64,000 nucleotides of DNA from an uncultured bacterium (GCA_946560065.1 CAMNUE010000003.1:62001-126000), one strand, 5' to 3'. Shown: positions 20,343 through 30,695, numbered from the stretch's first letter. Made by a program: numbers and translations. Notes: generated by a model from the letters alone, not told the origin.

Positions 20343-20549
20343 CTATTTAATTTTGGCTTTGAAGCCAGCTGTTTCAATTATTTTTATTAGTTCTTTCTCT
20401 GCTAAACCATTATACTTAATTTCTGCTTTTTTGTCCTCTAAGCTAACTTTAGCTGAGATTATTTCTTCTTTAGAATTTAAAACTTTCTCTAATCTATTTG
20501 AGCATCCTTCACAATGCATTCCTTCTATATTTATTATAATTTCATTCAT
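20343..20549 (-). CDS. copZ: Copper chaperone-like HMA protein
   Basis: INIEGMHCEGCSNRLEKVLN; 68 aa, directly upstream of copA. Confidence 0.8.
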   Translation of the reverse strand: MNEIIINIEGMHCEGCSNRLEKVLNSKEEIISAKVSLEDKKAEIKYNGLAEKELIKIIETAGFKAKIK

Positions 20550-20767
20550 ATAAATTCTCCTTGTTTTTTATTTTATAATAATAAGGTAATGAGTATATTT
20601 ATTTTTCATTTATTAACTCTATTTATTATTATGCTTAAATTATAACATTTTTTGTGAAAAGTTAATAGTAAGATTTATTCTATTAGTGAAGATGAAATGG
20701 TTTGTATTTATACTTCTACATATATTATTTATATACTAAATATATACTAAACGATTTTGGAGGTAGT

Positions 20768-21265
20768 ATGATTCGAGAACAAATAAAACTTATAAAAGAA
20801 AAAGATCCAGCTATAAAATCTACATTTGAAGTTTTTTTATATCCAGGATTTAGAGCTTTGATGTATTATAATATTTCGCATTGGTTTTATTTAAGGAAAC
20901 ATTTCTTTATAGCGAGATATTTATGTGAAAAAGCGAAGAGAAAGACTGGTATTGAGATACATCCTGGAGCTACTATAGGTAAAAGGCTATTTATTGATCA
21001 TGGAAGTGGTATTGTAATTGGAGAAACTGCGGTTATTGGGGATGATGTTACTATTTATCATGGAGTTACATTAGGTGGAGTTAGTAGTAAAAAGAAAAAG
21101 AGACATCCAACCATTGGTAATAATGTTATGATTGGATGCCATGCGATTATTCTTGGAGATATTAATGTTGGAGATAATGTTAAAGTCGGTGCAAATAGCG
21201 TAGTTCTTAACGATATTTTAGAAAATACTTCTGTAGTTGGAGTTCCTGCAAGATATGTGAAATAA
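20768..21265 (+). CDS. cysE: Serine O-acetyltransferase
   Basis: Left-handed beta-helix hexapeptides, GIEIHPGATIGKRLFIDHGSGIVIGETAVIGDDVTIYHGVTLGG; GGAGG RBS before MIREQIKL. Confidence 0.9.
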   Translation: MIREQIKLIKEKDPAIKSTFEVFLYPGFRALMYYNISHWFYLRKHFFIARYLCEKAKRKTGIEIHPGATIGKRLFIDHGSGIVIGETAVIGDDVTIYHGVTLGGVSSKKKKRHPTIGNNVMIGCHAIILGDINVGDNVKVGANSVVLNDILENTSVVGVPARYVK

Positions 21266-21269
21266 TAAG

Positions 21270-21302
21270 AACTATTGAAATTACTATTCAATAGTTTTTT
21301 AA
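21270..21302 (+). terminator. Intrinsic terminator of cysE
   Basis: AACTATTGAA attacta TTCAATAGTT TTTTaa. Confidence 0.75.
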
Positions 21303-21330
21303 TGCACTTTTTCTATATTGGCAACTTTAT

Positions 21331-22200
21331 TTATTTTTTCTTTAAATTATTTGTAACATAGATTGTAACGTATTTTATTTTTAACTTACGATGTCTTATT
21401 ATTTCTTTTTTTAATTTGTTTTCAAGATTAGTTACCTGTCTTAAACTTAATCTTGAATCAAGTACAATTGTTAATTGTAATTTGTAGTATGAACCATATT
21501 TAATTAATTCATATTTGTATTCTTTTATTTTCTTATTATCATCTAATATCTCTTTAATTTTATTATTTTCTTCTGAATCAGTTTCAACTTCACCAATTAT
21601 AGATAGAGAATTATCAATGATTATTTCTAATGATGTTTTGAAGACAATTAAGCCAATTAGTATGGAACCAATGATATCAACCTTGTCTAGTATTGGATAC
21701 TTATTGGAAAACTGAAGAATTATTGTGATGATTGCAACTCCTATTGTTGAATATAAATCTGCTTTTGACTCTTTTACTGAAGTTATTAATAATTGAGAAT
21801 GAATTTTTTCTCCAACTTTGTGCATTATTAGTATCGCAATCACTTTTAATGAGAAAACAATTAATAATAACCAAAGTAGTGATATTGGAGGAACAGTTGC
21901 TTTTTTAAAAAAACTACTAATAACTATGTAACTTCCTAATAAGAAAAGTATAACACCTACAAAAAGGTTGGTAAGATACTCGACTTTTCCAAAACCAAAA
22001 GGATGATATTTAGTTGGCTTTTTCTTAGAAAGGTTTGCTCCTAATAAGCAGACAATATCAGTAATAAAATCACTAAAGGTATGCATTCCATCTGCAAATA
22101 AGGATCCTAATCCGTAAAATATTCCTCCTATTATTTTGATAATAGCAATAAATAAATTATTTATCATACTATAAATTAATACTTTTAATTCTAATTTCAT
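21331..22200 (-). CDS. Cation diffusion facilitator family transporter
   Basis: GSLFADGMHTFSDFITDIVCLLG, HPFGFGKVEYLTNLFVG; six TM helices. Confidence 0.9.
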   Translation of the reverse strand: MKLELKVLIYSMINNLFIAIIKIIGGIFYGLGSLFADGMHTFSDFITDIVCLLGANLSKKKPTKYHPFGFGKVEYLTNLFVGVILFLLGSYIVISSFFKKATVPPISLLWLLLIVFSLKVIAILIMHKVGEKIHSQLLITSVKESKADLYSTIGVAIITIILQFSNKYPILDKVDIIGSILIGLIVFKTSLEIIIDNSLSIIGEVETDSEENNKIKEILDDNKKIKEYKYELIKYGSYYKLQLTIVLDSRLSLRQVTNLENKLKKEIIRHRKLKIKYVTIYVTNNLKKK

Positions 22201-22214
22201 AATGCACCTTCTTA

Positions 22215-22892
22215 TTAAAAGATTATTTTATTTTTTTGTTGTTTTTTAAATTTATATAGTTTTGCTGGTTTTTTTCCAACGAAACTTTGAGTTTTATTTG
22301 TATCAATAATTAAACCACTGTTTAGGAGTTTCTTTCTAAAATTACGACGGTCTAACTCTTTATCTAGAACAGTTTCATAAACCTTTTGAATTTCTGGAAG
22401 AGTAAAACCATTTGGATATAGTTGTTCTAGTACATTTGATGTCATTACAAGTTTTTTTATTTCTTCAACCGTTGCATCAAGAATTATTCGATGGTCATAA
22501 GCTAGTTCTTTAGGTATTTCTTCTAATGTAAACCAATGAGCATCTGTAGTTTTTGTTGTTTCTTTTAAAATATTAGCTTTGTCTATATCTACACTACACA
22601 CAAAACTAAAGCAAATCATTCTTTGAAGAGGTGACCTATTTATATCATCAAATATTTGAGACATTGTTAAATCAACGTTATCTATATTAGTCTTTTCCTT
22701 AATTTCTCTTTTGGCAGCATCCATGACTTTTTCATCATTATACATCGCTCCACCTACTAAAGCCCATTTATCTTTGAATGGTTCATTCTTTCTTTTGATT
22801 AATAGTAGTTTGAATACTCCTTTATCAACAGTAAATATTGTTGTAAGGGCATGAATACCAATATTTTTGTATCTTTTATTATTTATTTCCAT
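22215..22892 (-). CDS. NUDIX domain protein with C-terminal winged-helix (NrtR-like)
   Basis: GGAMYNDEKVMDAAKREIKEKTNI Nudix-box-like; C-term LPEIQKVYETVLDKELDRRNFRKKLLNSGLI. Confidence 0.75.
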   Translation of the reverse strand: MEINNKRYKNIGIHALTTIFTVDKGVFKLLLIKRKNEPFKDKWALVGGAMYNDEKVMDAAKREIKEKTNIDNVDLTMSQIFDDINRSPLQRMICFSFVCSVDIDKANILKETTKTTDAHWFTLEEIPKELAYDHRIILDATVEEIKKLVMTSNVLEQLYPNGFTLPEIQKVYETVLDKELDRRNFRKKLLNSGLIIDTNKTQSFVGKKPAKLYKFKKQQKNKIIF

Positions 22893-22989
22893 AAGCCTCT
22901 CCTAAAACTTTCTATATAGTTTTATCTCTTTTTATTTTAATGTTTTTTTCGAACTTTTGTCAATATTCTTAAGAAAGATGTTATTTTTT

Positions 22990-23022
22990 AGTAGAAAAGC
23001 CACCTCAAAATGAAGTGACTTT
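22990..23022 (-). terminator. Intrinsic terminator downstream of VWA/BspA-like gene
   Basis: Minus strand AAGTCACTTC atttt GAGGTGGCTT TTC, with G-U pairs. Confidence 0.6.
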
Positions 23023-23033
23023 ATTATATTTTT

Positions 23034-25447
23034 TTAACTTGTTAAGGATACAGCTTGACCTTTAACAACGTTTTTTCTTTCTTGTCTTGTAGCTATAATT
23101 TTGTCTGCTAATTCTTCACTGCCTTCCAAATAATTAACAATAATCTTACCATCTCCACTAGTTGATATGTAACCGAAAGCATTAGAATAAGAACTTATTT
23201 TGTTTCCTAGAGTTAAAGATATGTTTATATTTCCTACGTATGCAAACATTGTATCCATATTAACTACATTGTAAAGATTCATATTGGTAACAATTAAATT
23301 ATTTAGACCTGTGCACCACCAAAACATGTAAGATACATCCTCAACATTTGAAAAATCGAAGTTACTGATGTTAAGGGCTAAAAGTTTACTAGAGCCTGCA
23401 AACATATAACTCATCTTTGTAACTTTTGATGTGTCAAAGTTGCTTAAGTCAAGTTCAGCTAAATCTTCATTCCAATAAAACATTGAAGTCATGTCAGTTA
23501 CTTTGCTAGTATTAAAACTACTTACATTAAGTGATTTTAAACTAGTTGCATAGAACATTCCTGCCATTGTCTCCACATTAGATGTATCAAAACTACTTAG
23601 ATCTAAATTTGTAAAGCTACTCCAATAAAACATTCCATACATATTAGTTACTTTTGATGTATTAAAATTACTAAAATCTAGATTTTCAAGTCCACAATTA
23701 TAAAACATAAGAGTCATATTTTCGACGTTAGATGTATCTAGAAGATTGATATTTATTATTGATTTCAGATTTGTGAATTCATAAAATAAATACGAGCTAT
23801 CTGGGTTGGCAAGAATTGTTTCATCACTTTGAATATAGGCTGTGTATTTTGTATTATCATCTTCTCTTGGAACAATATATCCCATTATTCTTTTATCTTT
23901 ATTTTCAGATAGATCCAAGACATCGATAGCTTCTGGGATTTGCTTTATACTATCTTGAAAAACTATTTCTACGAGGCTATCAGCATATTTATGTAAGCCT
24001 GCTTCCATTTCATCTGTTTCTTCATTGTATATTACGCGTTCTAAGAAATTTGGACTGTTTTTGGAAACAGTTCCTTCAAGTTTTTTCTCAACTGAAGTAC
24101 GTCCCCATACTGCTCTAATTACAACATCTTTTTCTGGCATAACGAAATAATCCATATTAAGCTTACTAACATTTTCTGTAACTATCTCCCAGCCTTTAAA
24201 TTTATATCCTGAACATCTTAATTTCTGTTCACTTATTTCGACTGAATCAAAGACAGAATAATATCTTTCATTCGGAATGTCTCCCTCTACTTTGCATCCA
24301 AATGGGGCATTATCATCGTATACAACTTTATAATTATCTGCCAAAATAGGTGTGCTTTCACTTGTAACTTTTTCCTCATTTTCATCTAATTTACTTTTTA
24401 TTTCTTCTTTTTTATTAGTAGGAAAAATTCCGCCTTGATTAACAAATTCTTCTTTTAATTTAACTTTTATTGTCATTTTGGCTTTTCTTCCAGAATTTAA
24501 TTCATCAATTATCCATGTTATTTTTTGGCTTTCTTTGTCCAGTGTCGCTTTTCCTCTATTTGTTTTGATATTACTTTCATCTTCTATGTAAAAATAATCC
24601 GTGTCAATGTAATCTGTTATCTCAAAATTCTCATAAGTAGTTGATGTTATTGAAGCTTCAAATAAGACATTATTTAAGTTTTGCATATCAGCAATAAATT
24701 GGTAATCACTAACTTTTTTTATCGGTTCTAGAATTGTTTTACCCATCTCATATTGAATTCCATTTATTGTGATAAATGGGTATTGGCTTTTTAAATACTC
24801 ATATTGCGCAACCTCATTAGGAATATCTTCATTTGGATATCCATCTGTTAAGAACAATACAATACATTCCCTATCTTTTTCTTTTACATACTCTTTCAAA
24901 ATAGAGTCTACATTAATTAGTGCTTGATAATAATTAGTACAACCAGTAGTACTTAGTCTATTCACCTTTCCAATCAAATCATCTTTGTTATTGGTAAAGT
25001 TAGAAATTATTTGTGAGTTAGTTTCGAAGGTGATTAGACCGGCTTTATTTTTACTGTTAGATAGTAAACTATTGATTAATTCGATTGTATCAAGCTTAAC
25101 TTTATCCAATTTTTCTTCATTCATTGATCCAGATGTATCTAAGACAAAAAGTATATCGGTAAACTTATCATTGTTTTTAATTATTGTGTCAACATCAAAG
25201 GTAATTTCAGCAACACCTTTGATTATCCATTTAGCACTCTTATCAATTTTCCATGATCCTGGCTCTTTTTTTTCGTAGTTAGCCTTTTCCGAAAATATTT
25301 CTATTTTTTTACAACTTGTGGTTGGGCAAGTATTTTGGGAACTGTAACTATTCCTATAAACAATAATAAAATAAAACTTAATGCGATGATTTTATTTTTT
25401 CTTGTTAATGAATTCAAATAGTAAAACTTGTTTTTTTGCTTATTCAT
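23034..25447 (-). pseudogene. VWA + InlB-repeat + BspA/DUF285-type surface protein, two frames joined at an A7 tract (programmed frameshift, phase variable, pseudogene or sequencing error)
   Basis: Frame 1 from ATG 25447: MNKQKNKFYYLNSLTRKNKIIALSFILLLFIGIVTVPKILAQPQVVKK*; other frame continues KKIEIFSEKANYEKKEPGSWKIDKSAKWIIKGVAEITFDVDTIIKNNDKFTDILFVLDTSGSMNEEKLDK..., matching the 3934-7293 paralog. A-run at 25304-25310. The track ORF 23034..25124 starts after the MIDAS Asp. Confidence 0.7.
23235..23795 (-). repeat. About seven BspA/DUF285-type ~25-aa repeats
   Basis: LDFSNFNTSKVTNMYGMFY, LDLSSFDTSNVETMAGMFY, LNVSSFNTSKVTDMTSMFY, LDLSNFDTSKVTKMSYMFA, LNISNFDFSNVEDVSYMFW. Confidence 0.85.
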
Positions 25448-25504
25448 ACTATCCCACCTTACAGTAAAATTATAGCAAACAATTAATTACTAAACAACTG
25501 TCTT

Positions 25505-26257
25505 TTATAGGACTTCTAATCCTATTGGGCAATGGTCACTTCCATAAATATCTTTGTAAATAATTGGATTCTTAATGTGGGTAATAAAATATTTAGAAGT
25601 GATGAAATAATCTATTCTCCAGCCAATATTTCTTTCTCTAACGCCTTTCATATAGCTCCACCAAGTATAAGCATCTTTCAAATCAGGATTAAAATGTCTA
25701 AAAGTATCAATGAACCCACTTTCTAATAGTTCAGTGAATTTATTTCTTTCTTCATAAGTGAAACCAGCATTCCCAATGTTTGTTTTATAGTTTTTTATAT
25801 CGATTTCTTGATGTGCTACATTAAAATCTCCACAAACTATTACTGGCTTTGTTTTTGCTAGATTTTTTAGAAAGATTTTAAAAACTTCTTCAAAATACAT
25901 TCTAGAATCCATTCTACTTAAATCTCTTTTAACATTTGGAACATAGCTATTAACAAGAAAGAAATCATCATATTCTAGGGTAATAGTCCGTCCTTCATCA
26001 TCATACTCAGCTTCTCCTATTCCATAAGTTACAGTTAAAGGTTTTACTCTTGAATAAACTAAGGTTCCTGAATATCCTTTTCTTTTGGCTGGAAAAAGAT
26101 AAACATAATAATTTTCTGGGTAAAATGTTAATTGCTCTTCTGTTACTTTTGATTCTTGAAGACAAAATACATCGGCATTTGCTTCGTAGAAAAATTTTTC
26201 AAAACCTTTTTTTAAGCAGGCTCTAAACCCTGCAACATTCCAAGAAATTAACTTCAT
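25505..26257 (-). CDS. Exodeoxyribonuclease III / AP endonuclease
   Basis: MKLISWNVAGFRACLKKGF, DVFCLQESK, VCGDFNVAHQEIDIKN, GSDHCPIGLEV. Confidence 0.93.
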   Translation of the reverse strand: MKLISWNVAGFRACLKKGFEKFFYEANADVFCLQESKVTEEQLTFYPENYYVYLFPAKRKGYSGTLVYSRVKPLTVTYGIGEAEYDDEGRTITLEYDDFFLVNSYVPNVKRDLSRMDSRMYFEEVFKIFLKNLAKTKPVIVCGDFNVAHQEIDIKNYKTNIGNAGFTYEERNKFTELLESGFIDTFRHFNPDLKDAYTWWSYMKGVRERNIGWRIDYFITSKYFITHIKNPIIYKDIYGSDHCPIGLEVL

Positions 26258-26376
26258 ACTATCTCACCAGTCTTTTTAATTAATTATTACTTAATAATTC
26301 AATATTATTATACATTATAATACTTAATGTGTATAAGTTTTCTTTTTTTGGAAACAATATAATTGGAGGATATGAT

Positions 26377-26805
26377 ATGGAAAATAATATTAATACATTA
26401 GATGAATTAAATAAAGGTTGTTGTATGGGAATGACTGCTTTAGACTATATACTTGAGAAAGTTGATGAGTTTGAGTTTAAAGAGTTGCTTGAAAAACAAT
26501 ATAAGGAATATCAAGAATTATCTAATCGAATTGATGAATTATATAGAGAATATACTAATGATGATTTACATGAGACTTCAGTTATGGAAAAGATGATGAC
26601 TTGGTATGGTATTCAAAAAGATACTATTCTTGATGATAGTGTTTCTAAGTTAGCAGATTTACTTATAAATGGAACTAATATGGGAATTATTGAGGGCAGA
26701 AAATTACTTAATAATAAAACTATGGACAAAAAAGTTCATAAAATATGTAGTGAGTATGTCAAGGTACAAGAAAAGTATATTGAAAAATTAAAGAAGTTTT
26801 TATAA
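26377..26805 (+). CDS. Hypothetical helical protein (ferritin-like DUF2383-type possible)
   Basis: Good RBS ttggaggatatgatATG; predominantly helical 142 aa. Confidence 0.5.
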   Translation: MENNINTLDELNKGCCMGMTALDYILEKVDEFEFKELLEKQYKEYQELSNRIDELYREYTNDDLHETSVMEKMMTWYGIQKDTILDDSVSKLADLLINGTNMGIIEGRKLLNNKTMDKKVHKICSEYVKVQEKYIEKLKKFL

Positions 26806-27001
26806 GTTAAAAGAATTATTATAAATATTATTTTATGATAATTTTTTTGTTATTTTTACAGGCATTAATACTTTTATTAATTGGCTTTTAGATAGTCTTA
26901 GATAAAGTACTACTCTCTTTAAGGTAATATCAACGATTTCTTTATAATACATATTAAAATATTATATTTTAATGTATAATATTATTTAAGGAGGTTTTAG
27001 T

Positions 27002-27808
27002 ATGTCAAAAGGTATTCTAAATTCAAACGATTATGATTCGTTTTTAAATTCTTCATTAATAGAGTCTGCAGTAACATCAGATTGTAAATTATTGAATGAA
27101 ACTATTACTAATGGAGGAAATATTAATTTTCAAACACCTATGGGCTTGGATTTGATTATGCTTAATCTAGGATATGGGGAATTAACAAGTGCACCAGAGT
27201 ATATTTCGTGTTTAATAGAAAATGGTATAGATGTAAATCATGTTGATAAATATTATGGAAATAATGCTCTTCAATATGCTAGTAGATATGGAGCAGACGA
27301 TGTAGTTAATTTATTGATAGAAAATGGTTCTAACATCAATTCAATTAATAACAATGGTTATAATCCTCTACTTAATGCGTGTGAAAGTATTCCTTTATTT
27401 TTTCCATTTTATATTTCAGACTGGCATATGCAAGAAATGCCATACTCATTCTTTCGAAAAAAGAAGGATGAAATAAATAAAAGTTATGGAAGCCATAAAG
27501 GAAGAAAACATTATAAATTAGAGCAAGAAAAAACAATACGAACTTTATTAGAAAATGATATAGAAATAGACAGAATAACTAAAAATGGATTTTCGGCTAT
27601 GGATTTAGCAATTTTGAATACCTATATTAACGATACAAACATGATAAAACTATTAAAAGAATATGGTGGTGAGATGAATAGTAATATTACGGGTGCTAAA
27701 GGAAGTTTATTGGACTCATTATTCTATGGAGGGCCACAAGCTTTTTACCAATATCATAGAGAAGATAAGTTAATTAAAAGAAAAATTAAAGAGTATAATA
27801 AAAGTTAA
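27002..27808 (+). CDS. Ankyrin repeat protein
   Basis: GNNALQYASRYGADDVVNLLIENGSNINSINNNGYNPLLNACE; RBS aaggagg. Confidence 0.8.
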   Translation: MSKGILNSNDYDSFLNSSLIESAVTSDCKLLNETITNGGNINFQTPMGLDLIMLNLGYGELTSAPEYISCLIENGIDVNHVDKYYGNNALQYASRYGADDVVNLLIENGSNINSINNNGYNPLLNACESIPLFFPFYISDWHMQEMPYSFFRKKKDEINKSYGSHKGRKHYKLEQEKTIRTLLENDIEIDRITKNGFSAMDLAILNTYINDTNMIKLLKEYGGEMNSNITGAKGSLLDSLFYGGPQAFYQYHREDKLIKRKIKEYNKS

Positions 27809-27922
27809 TACAACAAATACTTATTATTTTATAGTTACAGATGATTTTTATAACAATACGAATTTAAATCTATGTTGGTGTTGTCAATAAGTAGTAATAA
27901 TTTTAATTCTTTAATTTAAAGT

Positions 27923-27959
27923 AAAAAAAACATTTCAATAAAAATGAAATGTTTTTTGT
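27923..27959. terminator. Bidirectional intrinsic terminator
   Basis: AAAAAACATTTC aataaaaat GAAATGTTTTTT. Confidence 0.8.
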
Positions 27960-27967
27960 GTTTAATC

Positions 27968-28360
27968 TTATTTATAATCATAATCCCAAAAGCTCAATTT
28001 TCCTTTAGCTGGGATTGGATTAATTTTTTCAATATTTTCTAGTTTAAAACCGTAACCTTCCCAAGTAGAGTCTTCTTTTATTATTCCATGGTAAACTAAT
28101 GGATTTTTTTCTCGTAATTCCTTTTTTAGTTTATCATCTACTTCTATGCAATCTGTCATAGTACATTTCGCAATGATCACGCCTTGTGGATATTCTAAAT
28201 TTAAATGTTCATATCTTTTCATTGCTTTTTTATCTACTCCAAGACCTGCGTGGATTAAAAGTTCTCCACGATATTTAGCTCTCCAAGTACGAAATTCATA
28301 TTCTTTTAAGCCTTCTGCTATTAAGGTTGCGAATGGCTGCTTTATTGTGATTGTTTTCAT
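27968..28360 (-). CDS. ASCH domain protein
   Basis: MKTITIKQPFATLIAEGLKEYEFRTWRAKYRGELLIHAG; 4-bp overlap with upstream gene. Confidence 0.8.
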   Translation of the reverse strand: MKTITIKQPFATLIAEGLKEYEFRTWRAKYRGELLIHAGLGVDKKAMKRYEHLNLEYPQGVIIAKCTMTDCIEVDDKLKKELREKNPLVYHGIIKEDSTWEGYGFKLENIEKINPIPAKGKLSFWDYDYK

Positions 28361-30336
28361 ATTGTCACCTGTCTTTCATAATTCGTTTGTTTAGTCATTT
28401 GGAACTTACGCATATTTTCCATTATATGATTTTTTCTATCAACAAGTTCGTAATAGATTCTTGTTTGTTCAGTATCTTTACCACTAGATAAATCGGATAA
28501 TAAATTATATATTTTAAAGCCACTGAAATTATCATTATAAATTTTAAATAAACTATTTAGTTCATCAAAGTTATCTTTTCCTACTTCATTCCAAATTACT
28601 TGAATGTTTCCATTTCTTCTACTTTCAATAATTTTATTTCTAAATTCATCAAAGAAGTCTTTTACTAAGAATAAAGAATGTTCATAGCTTGTAGCATGTT
28701 GATACTTGGCTGTTTTAGGATTATCAAACACATGAATATTATTTTTATGCATAATTTTACTAATTTCTTGAGCAATTAATTCATTAATTATTTCATTAAA
28801 CAATTCATATGGTCTTTTTTCTCTTTCTGGGCCTATTGTATTAGCAGGATTTTGTGTATCTTTAATATCCTCTACAAGAATGTCCCACCCACAGGTTGTT
28901 GTGTATTCCCTCTCCCCTACTAGTTCTAGGTATAGTTCATAGACATGATTTAACTCATGAACAATAAAATGATCTTTAAAATCGTCATCAGGATTATCAA
29001 GTGATATTACAAGAAGCGAAAATAGTTCGTGAATATTGTTAGTTAACCTTACATTTGGTGCGACAAAGGTTCCAGATTTCATATAAATGGAAGCATCAAA
29101 GCAATCATCCTTACTCAATAAGTTGAGGCTATCTATTTCTTGACGAATATTCTGATGATCTGGAGTTGTTGTATAAAATTCATTATTATAATCATTTAAG
29201 CAGTCATCTTTAAAAGCTAGAAATGAATCAGCTAATTCAGTAGATGGCCAAATTTCTTTTAATGATTCCTCTTCTAAGTATAATTCATAGGAATCTCCTA
29301 AGTCTATTCCATTAGCTTTAAAATAATTTATTCTTCCCTTTATAATTTCATCTTTTCGCCAATTAGCTTCTTGATTTTCACTTATTAATTTTTCTGATTC
29401 GGATGAGAAAAACTCTAAAGGAAACTCACTTAATAAAGAATAACCAAAGAAATATTTAATATATTTATCTAGAGTGTAGTCTTCCTTTTCTCCTCGTAAA
29501 TATTCTTCTAAATTAGTACTCTTATTTGCTGGTATTAAATGTTTATATTTACTAATTAGCTTTTTGTGATATTTATCTTGGAGTATTTTTTTAGAATTAG
29601 AAATTATTTTTTCTTTTTCACAATATTCTTTTATACTTTCTTTAAAAATATCATAGCTTTCTACAGATTCTTTGTATGAATCTAGTATTTTATTTAATTC
29701 TATTAGTCTAGAATCATTCAAATAATCTTTAATATTGGAGATTTCTATTTCTGGAATTATTTTCTTTAAAAGAGGTTCAGCATCTTTGTATAATTTTCTA
29801 TATTCCATACGACTACTTTTTTCATTGGTATAATATTTGATTGTATCTTTTATATGTTGAGGGATATTTTCATACTTTTCTGGTAAACGTTTTTCTTCTA
29901 TAATTCTGTTATATTCTTCTCTTGTTAAAGTACCTAAATAACTTTTAATTACCTCATAGCCTCTATCAGTAAATCTTTTTTTTCTTTCTTCAGCACCTAA
30001 ACAAAAAGCTTCATAAAAACTTTGATATTTATAGATTGGTTGGAGAGTTGTATATTCAAAAGAATAATTATCAATCAAATCTTCTTTTTTTAATGTTGTT
30101 GGACTATTCTGAAGAATTCGAATAAATGATTCATCTGTAAATTTCTTTACTATATCACTTAAATTTCTACTTAATTGTTCTGGACTTATGTAGCCTATTG
30201 GTAGTATTTTAGAAAATTTATCTTCTATTTCTGTTCTTGATTCTTCACCATAGAACTCAATAAAAGCTTCTTTAAACTTATCAAGATTATTTCTTAATAC
30301 TTCATTTGGCATTAATAATTTTGCTATATTATCCAT
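28357..30336 (-). CDS. Uncharacterised 659-aa protein with HExxH putative zincin motif
   Basis: DHFIVHELNHVYELYLELVGE; downstream YELFNEIINELIAQE could supply a third ligand; no signal peptide or TM visible. Confidence 0.55.
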   Translation of the reverse strand: MDNIAKLLMPNEVLRNNLDKFKEAFIEFYGEESRTEIEDKFSKILPIGYISPEQLSRNLSDIVKKFTDESFIRILQNSPTTLKKEDLIDNYSFEYTTLQPIYKYQSFYEAFCLGAEERKKRFTDRGYEVIKSYLGTLTREEYNRIIEEKRLPEKYENIPQHIKDTIKYYTNEKSSRMEYRKLYKDAEPLLKKIIPEIEISNIKDYLNDSRLIELNKILDSYKESVESYDIFKESIKEYCEKEKIISNSKKILQDKYHKKLISKYKHLIPANKSTNLEEYLRGEKEDYTLDKYIKYFFGYSLLSEFPLEFFSSESEKLISENQEANWRKDEIIKGRINYFKANGIDLGDSYELYLEEESLKEIWPSTELADSFLAFKDDCLNDYNNEFYTTTPDHQNIRQEIDSLNLLSKDDCFDASIYMKSGTFVAPNVRLTNNIHELFSLLVISLDNPDDDFKDHFIVHELNHVYELYLELVGEREYTTTCGWDILVEDIKDTQNPANTIGPEREKRPYELFNEIINELIAQEISKIMHKNNIHVFDNPKTAKYQHATSYEHSLFLVKDFFDEFRNKIIESRRNGNIQVIWNEVGKDNFDELNSLFKIYNDNFSGFKIYNLLSDLSSGKDTEQTRIYYELVDRKNHIMENMRKFQMTKQTNYERQVTI

Positions 30337-30637
30337 TTATCTCACCTATTATATCTAATAGCCTTTTGTAGTTATTTGGATATATTCCTTTTCCATGAAT
30401 TTTATCTACGCTATCTGTTGTTGTGATGGTAATTGTAAACTCTTCTAAATCAATTCCATCTTTTGTACTATATTCAATTTCCCACAAGGAAATTAGTGCT
30501 AGAATTCTATCGATTATTTCCTTTTCGATTGAATATTTCTTATTGTTTAAGTAACATATATTTTCATTTGGAATTATCATAAGATTATATTTATTTAAAA
30601 TTCCAGCAGTAATTGATACTTCAATTAAATTTATCAT
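30329..30637 (-). CDS. Hypothetical 102-aa protein
   Basis: 8-bp overlap with the downstream HExxH gene; RBS aaggtga. Confidence 0.55.
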   Translation of the reverse strand: MINLIEVSITAGILNKYNLMIIPNENICYLNNKKYSIEKEIIDRILALISLWEIEYSTKDGIDLEEFTITITTTDSVDKIHGKGIYPNNYKRLLDIIGEING

Positions 30638-30695
30638 TTTATCACCTTGTATTTATTATAGCATGATATAATATGTCACATAAAGGGTGATTTTA

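Noticed and set aside
20554-20767. T-box or SAM-type leader upstream of cysE
   Set aside because: AT-rich leader lacks recognisable T-box sequence or a terminator/antiterminator pair.
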